From NCBI GenBank assembly GCA_029227635.1, contig JAQYAH010000005.1, positions 62,001 to 126,000 of the forward strand: 64,000 bases of DNA. Direction: 5' to 3'. A program made the translations under genes and the position numbers. Positions 1-9,266 of this stretch are shown here, piece by piece; within the stretch, counting starts at the first letter, position 1, and each line of letters opens with the position of its first letter. The DNA is from Clostridiales bacterium. Its GTDB lineage: Bacteria; Bacillota; Clostridia; Lachnospirales; Lachnospiraceae. The notes under the pieces are model-generated. The model was not told where the DNA came from, made no database searches, and was given only the letters and a program-made list of their open reading frames with translations.

Positions 1-1761
1 TACTTCAGCCATCAGACGGAGCTGAGTGCCGAGAAGAAAATATTCCTCTACTCAAATCTGGTGAGACATCAGGCGGAGTACCCGGAGATCTATGATAACA
101 ACTATGAACGTATGAAGGAGTTCACAAGGCAGCAGCTGATCGCCGGAAAGATCTCAGACAACCTCAGAGTGCTTTACAGGCATTTTCTGCCGGTATTTGA
201 GCATACGCCGGAAATCTCGGATTCGGTTGCCAAGATAGTGTATACATATGAACTAAGAGTAGACAGACCGGATATCAGATACGCGGTGGTTATCCACAAC
301 GGGCTTTCAAAAGCTGTCACAGTTCCGGTCATCGGAGGAACTGCCATGGTTCAGGTATACACCGGAGATGACCGAATACTGCTTAGAGACAACAGAGGGT
401 ATACCTATTCCAACACAATAAACTTCGAGCTTAACCGACTGTTCCCTGAGGACAAGTATATCAGGGACCTGCGAAGAGAAGGTTGCGATAATATTGGAAT
501 CCTTCTTTCAACCTGTGAATCAAGAATCATCGACCGGGACAACGAGAAGTATTATGAGATGCTTGTGACCAATGAGCAGGTGAGAGAGAAACTAAAAAGA
601 GACACCAAGTGCAGTCTGTTGTTCTATCACTTTGAACAGGACAACACTTCCAAGGTCAAGCAGTACCTCTCTGAGGTCGATGAACTTTGGCTTGATGCGC
701 AGGAGAGAAGCAAACTCATCGGTATATATCTGAGACAGAATCAGATCAAGAAGGCCTATGATGTCATCCGCAATTTCGGTTTCGAGGAAGTGGAACTCAA
801 ATATCTAACGGAGCTCTGCAGCCGCTTTATCAAGGAAGAGTACTATCACGAGAACCGGCTTTTGCTGGCAGCCTGCTATTCCTGTTTTTGCAGGAACTGC
901 TGCGAGGATTCCATGCTCTCTTTCCTGGTGGATTTCTTTATCGGCAAGACCTCGGACATGATGAATGTCTGGGAAGTAGCCAATGAACGGGGATTCAAGG
1001 TGGCAAGGCTTGAGGAGAGAATTCTCACCCAGATGCTTTTCTCCGAGGAACTGGTAAATGAGGAAGAGCTTTTCTATCACTACTATGTGAACGGAAGCAA
1101 TGAGAGAATCAGAAAGGCCTATCTGGCATACAGATGCTACGGGTATTTTGTTAAGAATCAGATCCTGCCGGAAAATTTCTTCGAGTATATTGAGACGGAA
1201 TTTGCTCATTCAGAGAGAATAAATACTATTTGCAAGCTGGCGGCGCTGAGGTACTACTCTGTGGAGGAAGCTAACGATCAGCTCATCAGGAGAATGCTCA
1301 ACGAGTTTCTGGATGACAGTATTTCCCAAGGATTTATGTTCTCCTACTTTACAAAGACAGGAGCAGAAGTTCTCAAGAAGTATCTCATGAACAATCGGGT
1401 GATGGTTCAGTATCAGAGTACAAGACGAGGCAAAGTTACGATCTACTACATGATCTGCAATGAGAATACTCACACAGAGAATTACAAAAGTGAGATCATG
1501 AGGGAGATATATAAGACATACTTCCTCAAAGAGTTTGTTCTCTTTTCCGGTGAAGTGCTCAAATACTTCATTATTGAAGAGACAGACAAGGGAAGCAGCG
1601 TGGTGGAGATCGGCGTCATCGATGAGAAAGACATCCGACACGATGACCACGGAAGATTATCAGAGATCAATAATATGCTTGAGGATGAGAGACCCGAGCA
1701 TTTACTGGAGGACTATGAGCGGAGGAATTATCTCACCGGTCAGCTTTTCCAGATACTTTAA
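1..1761 (+). CDS. DUF5717-type protein, C-terminal part (5' end outside window)
   Basis: The reading frame is open from base 1, so the gene begins before the window; the last 586 residues are visible. A methionine-equivalent GTG at 61 is internal, not the start. The visible part has a beta-rich segment (roughly residues 80-150), then a long helical-repeat region with many Tyr/Leu/Arg helices, then a beta-rich C-terminal domain. There is no signal peptide, membrane segment or catalytic motif in this part. From memory it resembles the large DUF5717 proteins of Lachnospiraceae, whose function is unknown. It is followed after 20 bp by the DUF5716 gene and then a TPR-like gene, so the three are probably one operon. 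The family call comes from recall and neighbourhood, not a search. Confidence 0.6.
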   Translation, partial: YFSHQTELSAEKKIFLYSNLVRHQAEYPEIYDNNYERMKEFTRQQLIAGKISDNLRVLYRHFLPVFEHTPEISDSVAKIVYTYELRVDRPDIRYAVVIHNGLSKAVTVPVIGGTAMVQVYTGDDRILLRDNRGYTYSNTINFELNRLFPEDKYIRDLRREGCDNIGILLSTCESRIIDRDNEKYYEMLVTNEQVREKLKRDTKCSLLFYHFEQDNTSKVKQYLSEVDELWLDAQERSKLIGIYLRQNQIKKAYDVIRNFGFEEVELKYLTELCSRFIKEEYYHENRLLLAACYSCFCRNCCEDSMLSFLVDFFIGKTSDMMNVWEVANERGFKVARLEERILTQMLFSEELVNEEELFYHYYVNGSNERIRKAYLAYRCYGYFVKNQILPENFFEYIETEFAHSERINTICKLAALRYYSVEEANDQLIRRMLNEFLDDSISQGFMFSYFTKTGAEVLKKYLMNNRVMVQYQSTRRGKVTIYYMICNENTHTENYKSEIMREIYKTYFLKEFVLFSGEVLKYFIIEETDKGSSVVEIGVIDEKDIRHDDHGRLSEINNMLEDERPEHLLEDYERRNYLTGQLFQIL

Positions 1762-1781
1762 GAAGAAGGGGGTGACTTTTT

Positions 1782-3041
1782 TTGAACAGAAAAGTAAGAG
1801 TAATCGGTTATGATCTTAACTACGACTATTGTCAGATCTCCTATAGCGGAGCGATTGAGGAGGAACCGGAGACTCTGTACCTCATGGATGAAAAAGAAGG
1901 CACCGAACTTCCTCTTATCATTGCCCGGCGCAACGACAGCACCGAGTGGATCACCGGAATGGAAGCCAGGAGGATCGATACACTTTCCGATGGGTTGGTA
2001 GTCAAAGACCTGCTGCGAAAAAGCCTCAACAAGGAGTGGATCATGGACGGGGATAACCGAATCAGTGTGATATCTCTTCTCACCATGTTCATTGAGCAGA
2101 GTATGCAAAGGATCTATCTTCCGGACATTATGGATTATGAGACCTATTTGGTATTCACTATACCGGAGATCAGCGAGGATGCCATAACTCTCCTGAAGAG
2201 CATAGCATCACGTCTGGGCTTTGAGCGAAAGCAGGTCTTTGTCCAGGATTACAAGGAGAGTTTTTACGATTACATCTGCCGTCAGTCCAGAGATCTCTGG
2301 AATTATGAGGTGATGCTTTTTGGCTTCGAAAATAATACTATGTACGCGTACCGTCTGATCAAGGAGCATTTCATCAAAGGCAGACGAAGCGAACTTGTGG
2401 TAGTCAAGGAGGAGAGATTCCCAGGAGTCGGCTGCACACCGGAGGACGACATAAAGTTCAGGGAATGTGCCCAGTCTTTCTTTGGCAAAAGCCTGATCTC
2501 CTCAGTCTTCCTGATTGGCAAGGAATTTGAGACCCAGTGGTATCCGGTGACCTTAAAGCTCCTATGCAGCGGACGAAGAGTATTCGGAGGCAGAAACCTA
2601 TACAGCAAGGGCGCCTGCTATGCCGGCTTCAGAAAGAGTTCGGCGGTACACCCTGAGGCGGTTTATCTTGATAACTACAAGGTAGTGTCTCAGATAAGCG
2701 CAAGGCTTAAGGTAAACGGTAAGGAGCAGTGGTATCCCCTGGTTTACCAGGGAGAGAACTGGTATGAGATCAATCGAAGTTTTGAAGTTCTTTTGGATCA
2801 GGCAACGGAGCTTAAACTCAGAGTTGACACCATAGGAAACTCTCTTCCCAAGGAGGAGGCCATTCTTCTGGATGGTCTGTTTGAGCCTCAAAGAAGAACC
2901 GTTCGGCTGCACATTGAGATAATTTTCCTTTCCAGAGGACGTCTCAGAATAAGACTCCATGATGTAGACTTCGGAGAGATCCGAAAGGCGTCAGGTTATG
3001 AACAGACTTACCAGATGCAGCTGGAGAGCTTTGATATATAG
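1782..3041 (+). CDS. DUF5716-type protein, degenerate Hsp70/actin-fold
   Basis: TTG start at 1782, 5-10 bp after GAAGGGGGTG. The 419-residue protein follows an Hsp70 nucleotide-binding-domain layout: VIGYDLNYD (residues 7-15) sits where phosphate-1 (DxGTT) would be; residues 122-165 mimic the connect-1 region; residues 176-190 sit where phosphate-2 (DLGGGT) would be but read LFGFENNTM; residues 240-282, with a V-F-L-I-G strand and SKGACYAG, look like the adenosine motif. The C-terminal 130 residues are beta-rich and end in a segment like the Hsp70 substrate domain (LRIRLHDVDFGEI, 388-400). Loss of the Gly/Asp of both phosphate loops suggests a pseudo-ATPase. The fold is my inference; the family has no known function. 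Confidence 0.6.
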   Translation: MNRKVRVIGYDLNYDYCQISYSGAIEEEPETLYLMDEKEGTELPLIIARRNDSTEWITGMEARRIDTLSDGLVVKDLLRKSLNKEWIMDGDNRISVISLLTMFIEQSMQRIYLPDIMDYETYLVFTIPEISEDAITLLKSIASRLGFERKQVFVQDYKESFYDYICRQSRDLWNYEVMLFGFENNTMYAYRLIKEHFIKGRRSELVVVKEERFPGVGCTPEDDIKFRECAQSFFGKSLISSVFLIGKEFETQWYPVTLKLLCSGRRVFGGRNLYSKGACYAGFRKSSAVHPEAVYLDNYKVVSQISARLKVNGKEQWYPLVYQGENWYEINRSFEVLLDQATELKLRVDTIGNSLPKEEAILLDGLFEPQRRTVRLHIEIIFLSRGRLRIRLHDVDFGEIRKASGYEQTYQMQLESFDI

Positions 3042-3054
3042 CAGGAGATAACAG

Positions 3055-3846
3055 ATGGGTGGATTTATTCTGTGTCAGGCAAAGAAGGCCAACAAGCCTT
3101 TTTACCTGAATGATATTAACCTGAATATATACACAATTGAAGAACTGTGCTTTTACCTGTGCAATAATCTGTATCTGATCAACCACAGTATCCTGAATAA
3201 GGAGTTATGCAACTGGATCGATGTGGAACTGGAGATGAATCAGCTGGCAAATCAGCTTGTGCAGACGCTGTCCAGCCAGTCTCTCAGCCGATTTGTCCTC
3301 ACAATCCTTTCTTATGTGGGATTTTGTGACGATGATGAGCTGGAGGAGATCCAGCACACCCTCATCTCCCTGAAAGATCAGACTGAGGAGGAGCAGAGCA
3401 AGAAGAAGGCAGATAACCTTCTCAACAACGGTAAGTTTGAGATCGCAGTAAGGGAATATGAGCTCATACTCAGAAAAAAACACAGGGACAAACTTGGAAA
3501 TGATTTTTACGGCAGAGTACATCACAACAAGGGTGTAGCGTATGCGAGACAGTTCCAGTTTGACGAGGCGGCAAAAGAATTTCTTAAAGCCTATGACCTT
3601 TCCGGTCATGACGAATCCTTGAAAGAGTACCTGTGTACTTGCATGTTCCTCATGAGCGATGAAGAATATATGCGGATGCTGGAAGAACATCCTGAATACG
3701 ATGAGGCATCCGAGAAAATGAAACGTGAATATAATATGCAGGACAGGCAGTATAGGTTTATACAGGCCCAGAAGCAGCACGTTTATCAGAGCGCGGAAAG
3801 CAGGCTTGAGGAGATCAAAGCCGAATACAGAAAAACCTTAGTTTAG
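3055..3846 (+). CDS. TPR-like protein of unknown function
   Basis: ATG at 3055 with AGGAGA eight bases upstream; 263 residues, 13 bp after the DUF5716 gene. The N-terminal ~100 residues are helical with two Cys and a run of Leu/Asn/Tyr. Two TPR-like helical hairpins can be seen at about residues 117-142 (GKFEIAVREYELIL) and 152-181 (HHNKGVAYARQFQFDEAAKE, the classical TPR spacing G-Y-A-F-A). A charged, probably coiled-coil tail follows. No signal peptide or membrane span, so it should be cytoplasmic. I infer a scaffold or adaptor role with the two upstream proteins because the genes are packed together. Confidence 0.55.
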   Translation: MGGFILCQAKKANKPFYLNDINLNIYTIEELCFYLCNNLYLINHSILNKELCNWIDVELEMNQLANQLVQTLSSQSLSRFVLTILSYVGFCDDDELEEIQHTLISLKDQTEEEQSKKKADNLLNNGKFEIAVREYELILRKKHRDKLGNDFYGRVHHNKGVAYARQFQFDEAAKEFLKAYDLSGHDESLKEYLCTCMFLMSDEEYMRMLEEHPEYDEASEKMKREYNMQDRQYRFIQAQKQHVYQSAESRLEEIKAEYRKTLV

Positions 3847-3875
3847 TAATTTTTTATCCAAGGGGGATTAATTAA

Positions 3876-4673
3876 ATGAAAAAGACAATCGCACTTTTAT
3901 TATGTGCAGCACTCGCTTTAAGTGTACTGGTTTCAGGCTGTGGCAAGAAGGAGGAAGCAAATGACGACAAGACCTTCACAGTAGGTTTTGACGCAGAGTT
4001 CCCTCCTTACGGATACAAAGATGCAGACAGCGATGAGTATGTAGGCTTTGACCTTGACCTTGCAGAAGAGGTTTGCAAGAGAAACGGCTGGACACTGGTT
4101 AAGCAGCCCATTGACTGGGATTCCAAGGATATGGAGTTGGGTTCCGGATCCATTGATTGTATCTGGAATGGTTTCACCGTTACCGGCCGTGAGGATAAGT
4201 ACACCTGGACCGAGCCTTACCTTGATAACTCTCAGGTAGTCATCGTAAAGAAAGATTCCGGTATTGAGTCTCTTTCTGATCTTGAAGGACGTAAAGTAAT
4301 GGTTCAGGCAGATTCTTCCGCTCTTGCAGCACTTGAAGGTGATCAGAAGGAACTGGCAGAGACTTTCGGCTCTCTTGAGCAGATCGCTGATTACAACAGT
4401 GCTTTCATGAATCTTGAATCCGGTGCCGTTGAGGCTGTTGCTCTTGATTACGGTGTGGCTCAGGGTTATCTTAACAGCAATGAAGATTTTGTAATGCTTG
4501 ATGAGGTTATCTCCACCGAGCAGTATGCCGTTGGTTTCAAACTCGGCAATGAAGAACTCAGAGACCAGGTTCAGAAGACTCTTGATGAGATGGCAGAGGA
4601 TGGAACTATCATGAAGATCGCTGAGAAATACTCAGACTATGATATTCCCAACATGCTTCTTATCGGCAAATAA
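3876..4673 (+). CDS. Amino-acid ABC transporter substrate-binding lipoprotein
   Basis: 265 residues, ATG at 3876 after AAGGGGG. It starts with a lipoprotein signal peptide: two Lys, a hydrophobic run and a lipobox LVSGC with Cys at about residue 22. The mature protein has the SBP_bac_3 fold of polar amino-acid binding proteins: FTVGFDAEFPPYGYKD at the start, a GFDLDLAEEVCKR segment and WNGFTVTGRE. It sits outside the membrane and delivers ligand to the permease and ATPase encoded right after it. The precise amino acid cannot be read from sequence; cystine, glutamine or a similar polar residue is typical of the family. Confidence 0.9.
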   Translation: MKKTIALLLCAALALSVLVSGCGKKEEANDDKTFTVGFDAEFPPYGYKDADSDEYVGFDLDLAEEVCKRNGWTLVKQPIDWDSKDMELGSGSIDCIWNGFTVTGREDKYTWTEPYLDNSQVVIVKKDSGIESLSDLEGRKVMVQADSSALAALEGDQKELAETFGSLEQIADYNSAFMNLESGAVEAVALDYGVAQGYLNSNEDFVMLDEVISTEQYAVGFKLGNEELRDQVQKTLDEMAEDGTIMKIAEKYSDYDIPNMLLIGK

Positions 4674-4704
4674 TAATTCTTAAATCAAAAATGAGAGAGT
4701 AGTA

Positions 4705-5355
4705 ATGACAGTATTATCTTTGATTCAGGATCTCTCAAGCGGTATGCTCACTTCCGTCTTCATTTTTGCGGCGACGGTAGTCTTTTCACTTCCGCTTGGT
4801 CTTCTGGTTGCTTTCGTTAGAATGTCTAAAGTGGGAGTGATCAGAGGTATCGGTAAAGTTTACATTTCAATACTGAGAGGAACACCGTTGATGCTTCAGC
4901 TCATGTTCGTGTTCTACGGACCTTATTATCTTTTCGGTGTCAGCCTTTCAACGAATTACCGCATGCCGGCGGTTCTTATCGGTTTTGCCCTTAACTATGC
5001 GGCTTATTTTGCGGAGATCTACAGAGCCGGAATCGAGTCAATTGATCCCGGGCAGTATGAGGCGGCTCAGGTGCTGGGCTACAGCAGGACACAGACCTTC
5101 ATACATATTATTTTTCCTCAGGTGATCAAGAGGATACTTCCGCCTGTCACCAACGAGATAATAACACTGGTTAAGGATACCTCCCTTGCTTTTGCTCTGG
5201 CGGTTACGGAAATGTTTACCATTACCAAGCAGATCGCATCTCATGAAGCTTCCATGGTTCCTTACATTGCGGCAGCGATTTTCTACTATGTGTTTAATCT
5301 TATTGTTGCATTTGTGATGGAACGAATTGAGAAGAGACTTGATTATTACAAATAA
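4705..5355 (+). CDS. Amino-acid ABC transporter permease (His/Glu/Gln type)
   Basis: 216 residues with about five membrane segments and the EAA loop (YEAAQVLGYSRTQTF, about residues 117-131) that docks on the ATPase. The early RGTPLMLQLMFVFYG segment is typical of the HEQRo family of polar amino-acid permeases. ATG at 4705 after GAGAG; it lies 31 bp behind the binding protein and 12 bp ahead of the ATPase. The dimer of this single permease would form the channel. Confidence 0.93.
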   Translation: MTVLSLIQDLSSGMLTSVFIFAATVVFSLPLGLLVAFVRMSKVGVIRGIGKVYISILRGTPLMLQLMFVFYGPYYLFGVSLSTNYRMPAVLIGFALNYAAYFAEIYRAGIESIDPGQYEAAQVLGYSRTQTFIHIIFPQVIKRILPPVTNEIITLVKDTSLAFALAVTEMFTITKQIASHEASMVPYIAAAIFYYVFNLIVAFVMERIEKRLDYYK

Positions 5356-5367
5356 GGAGAGAGCTTT

Positions 5368-6057
5368 ATGAGTCTTTTACAGATTAGAAATCTTAAGAAG
5401 AGCTTTGGAGACCTTGAAGTTCTAAAAGATATTTCACTGGAAGTTGAAAAAGGCGAAGTTCTGGGTATAATCGGTCCTTCCGGATCAGGCAAGACTACCT
5501 TGCTCAGATGTGCTATCGGTCTTGAAAAAGCCGACTCCGGGGAAATCTCCTACAACGGAACCTGTGGGCTGGTTTTCCAGAATTTTAATCTTTTTCCGCA
5601 TTATTCTGTCATAAAAAATATCACTGACGCGCCTATCAGAGTCCAGAAAAGGGATCCGAAAGAGGTCTACGAAGAGGCAAGAAAACTTCTGGCCAAGATG
5701 AACCTCTCGGATAAAGAAAACTACTATCCCTGCCAGCTCTCCGGCGGTCAGAAACAGAGAGTATCCATTGCCAGGGCTTTGTGTATGAATCCGGATGTGC
5801 TCTTTTTTGATGAGCCTACTTCGGCTCTCGATCCGGAGCTCACGGCAGAGATTCTTCAGGTAATTAAGCAGCTGGCCGCGGAGAAGATGACAATGGTCAT
5901 CGTCACCCATGAAATGGCTTTTGCGAGAAATGTTGCAGATCATGTCATTTTCATGGAAAATGGGGTTATCGCATTACAGGGAAGTTCCGATGAAGTCTTC
6001 GACTCAAAGGATGAGAGACTGAGGGCATTCCTTGGGAAATATAATGATTTGGGTTAA
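5368..6057 (+). CDS. Amino-acid ABC transporter ATP-binding protein
   Basis: 229 residues with a complete ABC ATPase motif set: Walker [13 protein letters not shown]-loop in [12 protein letters not shown], signature [15 protein letters not shown], Walker [15 protein letters not shown] and H-loop His in [10 protein letters not shown]. This is the GlnQ/ArtP/HisP type. ATG at 5368 after AGGAGAG. It is the last gene of the three-gene importer; purB begins 29 bp later and has its own strong ribosome binding site. The protein is slightly shorter than usual between Walker A and the Q-loop. Confidence 0.94.
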   Translation: MSLLQIRNLKKSFGDLEVLKDISLEVEKGEVLGIIGPSGSGKTTLLRCAIGLEKADSGEISYNGTCGLVFQNFNLFPHYSVIKNITDAPIRVQKRDPKEVYEEARKLLAKMNLSDKENYYPCQLSGGQKQRVSIARALCMNPDVLFFDEPTSALDPELTAEILQVIKQLAAEKMTMVIVTHEMAFARNVADHVIFMENGVIALQGSSDEVFDSKDERLRAFLGKYNDLG

Positions 6058-6086
6058 CGAAAGAGATCTGATAGGAGGATTCAAAA

Positions 6087-7520
6087 ATGGCTTATGATCA
6101 GTATCAGAGTCCATTAAGCGGAAGATATGCAAGCAAGGAGATGCAGTATATCTTTTCTCAGGAGAAGAAGTTTACTACATGGAGAAAACTTTGGATCGCA
6201 CTTGCCGAGACAGAGAAAGAACTCGGCTTAAACATTACTCAGGAGCAGATTGATGAGCTCAAGGCACACGCAGATGATGTCAACTATAAGGTTGCTGAGG
6301 AGAGAGAGAAGATCGTAAGACATGATGTAATGTCTCATGTGTATGCATACGGTCAGCAGTGCCCTAAGGCGGCAGGTATCATTCACCTTGGTGCTACTTC
6401 CTGTTATGTGGGAGACAACACCGATATCATCATTATGAAAGAGGGCCTTCTGCTTGTCCGCAAGAAGCTTCTTGGCGTGATAAAGGTGCTGGCGGATTTT
6501 GCAGACAGATACAAAGAGCTCCCTACCCTGGGATTTACACATTTCCAGCCGGCTCAGCCCACTACAGTAGGAAAAAGAGCTACCCTTTGGATCCAGGAAT
6601 TCCTTATGGATCTTGAGGATCTCGATTATGTGATCTCTACTCTTAAACTTAGAGGCGCCAAGGGGACTACCGGTACTCAGGCAAGTTTCTATGAGCTTTT
6701 CGAGGGGGATGCGGATAAGGTTTATGCTCTGGATCAGGGTATTGCAGATAAGATGGGATTTGAAGCCTGCTATCCGGTTTCCGGTCAGACCTACTCAAGA
6801 AAAGTAGATCAGAGAGTACTCAATGTGCTTGCGGGAATTGCAGCAAGTGCTCATAAGTTTTCTAATGACATCAGACTTCTTCAGCACCTGAAGGAGGTAG
6901 AGGAACCCTTCGAGAAGACTCAGATCGGCTCTTCAGCTATGGCTTACAAGAGGAATCCTATGAGATCAGAGCGTATTGCCTCCCTCTCAAGATATCTTCT
7001 TGTGGATTCCCTTAACCCTGCCATCACCGCTGCAACACAGTGGTTTGAGAGAACTCTCGATGATTCCGCTAACAAGAGGCTTAGTGTGGCAGAAGGATTC
7101 CTCACTGTGGACGGCATATTAAATCTTTGTCTCAATGTTGCCGACGGACTTGTGGTATATCCCAAAGTTATTGAGAAGCGGCTTCTTTCAGAACTTCCTT
7201 TCATGGCGACTGAGAACATTCTTATGGATGCGGTTAAGGCAGGCGGAAACCGTCAGGAGCTTCATGAGAAGATCCGTGTTCTTTCTATGAAAGCCGGCGA
7301 ACATGTTAAGAAGGATGGTCTGGACAACGATTTACTGAATCTCATTGCAGAGGATGACACATTCCCTCTCACCCTTGAGGACCTTGATGGTGTTATGGAT
7401 CCTTCCAAATATGTAGGACTTGCACCGAAGCAGGTTGAAAGATTCATTAAACAGTTTGTTGAACCCGTTCTCAGCGCCAACAGCGATGAGATCGTTGAAA
7501 ATGCAAGTATCAATGTTTAA
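6087..7520 (+). CDS. purB: Adenylosuccinate lyase
   Basis: 477 residues, ATG at 6087 after TAGGAGG. It removes fumarate from SAICAR and from adenylosuccinate in purine synthesis. The fumarase/aspartase superfamily signature appears as [15 protein letters not shown] (about residues 281-295), containing the catalytic Ser loop, and [12 protein letters not shown] carries the early conserved region. Length and motifs match the longer PurB type found in Clostridia and animals. It is followed by acpP and gltX with short gaps; this grouping looks like convenience co-transcription rather than a pathway. Confidence 0.95.
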   Translation: MAYDQYQSPLSGRYASKEMQYIFSQEKKFTTWRKLWIALAETEKELGLNITQEQIDELKAHADDVNYKVAEEREKIVRHDVMSHVYAYGQQCPKAAGIIHLGATSCYVGDNTDIIIMKEGLLLVRKKLLGVIKVLADFADRYKELPTLGFTHFQPAQPTTVGKRATLWIQEFLMDLEDLDYVISTLKLRGAKGTTGTQASFYELFEGDADKVYALDQGIADKMGFEACYPVSGQTYSRKVDQRVLNVLAGIAASAHKFSNDIRLLQHLKEVEEPFEKTQIGSSAMAYKRNPMRSERIASLSRYLLVDSLNPAITAATQWFERTLDDSANKRLSVAEGFLTVDGILNLCLNVADGLVVYPKVIEKRLLSELPFMATENILMDAVKAGGNRQELHEKIRVLSMKAGEHVKKDGLDNDLLNLIAEDDTFPLTLEDLDGVMDPSKYVGLAPKQVERFIKQFVEPVLSANSDEIVENASINV

Positions 7521-7541
7521 TTAATTAACGAGGTAACGGAC

Positions 7542-7772
7542 ATGGTAGAGAAGATTATCAATACTATTGCGGAAGAACTTTTAATTAAGCCTGAGGACAT
7601 TACACCGGAAACTTCACTGATTGACGATCTCGGCGCAGATTCACTGGATCTTATTGAGATCGTAATGAAGCTGGAAGATCTTTACGATATCCAGATTGAG
7701 GATGATGAGCTGGAGAAGATCGTAACGGTTCAGGATGTTATCGATTATATTAAGAATAAGGGACTTGAATAA
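7542..7772 (+). CDS. acpP: Acyl carrier protein
   Basis: 76 residues, acidic, with the phosphopantetheine attachment motif [11 protein letters not shown]; Ser34 is the attachment site. It carries acyl chains in fatty-acid synthesis. ATG at 7542 after GAGGTAACGG. It sits between purB and gltX rather than beside fab genes, so it may be either the housekeeping ACP or a second copy; the sequence alone cannot settle this. The stop is only 2 bp before the gltX start. Confidence 0.92.
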   Translation: MVEKIINTIAEELLIKPEDITPETSLIDDLGADSLDLIEIVMKLEDLYDIQIEDDELEKIVTVQDVIDYIKNKGLE

Positions 7773-7774
7773 TA

Positions 7775-9232
7775 ATGACCAAAGTTAGAACACGTTTCGC
7801 GCCCAGCCCCACAGGCCGGATGCACATCGGAAACTTAAGAACAGCACTTTACGCTTATCTCATCGCACGTCATGACGGAGGAGATTTTATCCTCAGAATT
7901 GAGGACACAGACAGAGAGCGTTTCATGGAGGATGCACTTCCTATTATCTACAGAACGATGGATAAAGCCGGTCTTCACCACGATGAGGGTCCGGACAAGG
8001 AAGGAGACTGTGGCCCTTACATTCAGAGTGAACGCCAGGCGGCGGGCATCTACTTGAAGTATGCCCTTGAACTCGTTGAAAAAGGACAGGCATATTATTG
8101 CTTTTGTGACAAGGAGAGGCTTGAGTCTCTCAGGAAGAATGTCTCCGAATCCGGAGAAAAAGACATTGTAATGTATGACAAGCACTGTCTCAGTCTTTCA
8201 AAGGAAGAGATCCAGGCTAATCTTGATGCAGGAAAGCCCTTTGTAATTCGAATCAATATGCCGGTGGAGGGAACCACAACTTTTCACGATGAAATCTACG
8301 GAGACATTACTGTTCCCAATGCTGAGCTGGATGACATGATCCTTATTAAGTCTGATGGATATCCCACTTACAATTTTGCCAACGTTATCGACGACCACCT
8401 TATGGGAATAACCCATGTGGTACGCGGCAATGAGTATCTGTCCTCTGCACCCAAGTACAATCGCCTTTATGAGGCTTTTGGCTGGGAGGTCCCGGTATAT
8501 GTGCATTGTCCTCTTATTACCGACCAGGAGCACAAAAAACTCAGCAAACGTTCCGGTCACTCTTCCTATGAGGACCTGCTGGACCAGGGCTTTTTGAATG
8601 AAGCGATCGTCAACTTCGTAGCGCTTCTCGGTTGGAGCCCCAGTGAGAACAGGGAGATCTTCACCTTGAAAGAGCTGGAAGAATGCTTTGACTACAAGCG
8701 AATCTCCAAATCTCCGGCAGTTTTCGATATTGAGAAGCTGAAGTGGATGAACGGAGAATACATAAAAGCTATGGATGAGGAGAGATTCTATGAGATCGCC
8801 CTCCCTTATCTTAAGGAAGTGATTCACCGGGATGTGGACTTCAGCCACGTTGCAGGCATGGTGAAGACGAGAATCGAAGTATTGACCGATATTAGAGACC
8901 AGATCGATTTTATCGAGGAAGTACCTGAGTATGACGTCTCACTGTACACTCATAAGAAGATGAAGACCAATGAGGAGGTTTCCTTAAGAGTATTGAAGGA
9001 GACTTTGCCTCTTCTTAAGGCTCAGGAAGATTTCTCCAACGATGCACTTTTTGGAGCATTGAAGGAGTATGGAGCCGCAAATGAACTCAAGACCGGAACA
9101 GTAATGTGGCCTATCAGAACCGCACTGTCCGGAAAACCCAACACTCCCGGAGGTGCAACGGAACTTCTGGAAGTACTTGGCAAGGAGGAGTCTCTCAGAA
9201 GAATCAATGCTGCTGTGGAGAAGCTTTCATAA
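7775..9232 (+). CDS. gltX: Glutamate--tRNA ligase
   Basis: 485 residues, ATG at 7775, two bases after acpP. Class I aminoacyl-tRNA synthetase: [11 protein letters not shown] (the HIGH site, residues 10-20) and KLSKRSG (the KMSKS loop, about residue 253). [18 protein letters not shown] is the conserved stretch after KMSKS. It charges tRNA-Glu, and in most Firmicutes also tRNA-Gln for later amidation. No terminator is visible after it, only about 30 bp before the helicase reading frame. Confidence 0.95.
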   Translation: MTKVRTRFAPSPTGRMHIGNLRTALYAYLIARHDGGDFILRIEDTDRERFMEDALPIIYRTMDKAGLHHDEGPDKEGDCGPYIQSERQAAGIYLKYALELVEKGQAYYCFCDKERLESLRKNVSESGEKDIVMYDKHCLSLSKEEIQANLDAGKPFVIRINMPVEGTTTFHDEIYGDITVPNAELDDMILIKSDGYPTYNFANVIDDHLMGITHVVRGNEYLSSAPKYNRLYEAFGWEVPVYVHCPLITDQEHKKLSKRSGHSSYEDLLDQGFLNEAIVNFVALLGWSPSENREIFTLKELEECFDYKRISKSPAVFDIEKLKWMNGEYIKAMDEERFYEIALPYLKEVIHRDVDFSHVAGMVKTRIEVLTDIRDQIDFIEEVPEYDVSLYTHKKMKTNEEVSLRVLKETLPLLKAQEDFSNDALFGALKEYGAANELKTGTVMWPIRTALSGKPNTPGGATELLEVLGKEESLRRINAAVEKLS

Positions 9233-9266
9233 TTATTGGGGATAAAAGAGCGTTCGGTAACGAATC

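Noticed and set aside
8198..8848. 216-residue frame on the minus strand inside gltX
   Set aside because: It is the complement of a highly conserved gene, has no ribosome binding site and no family features.
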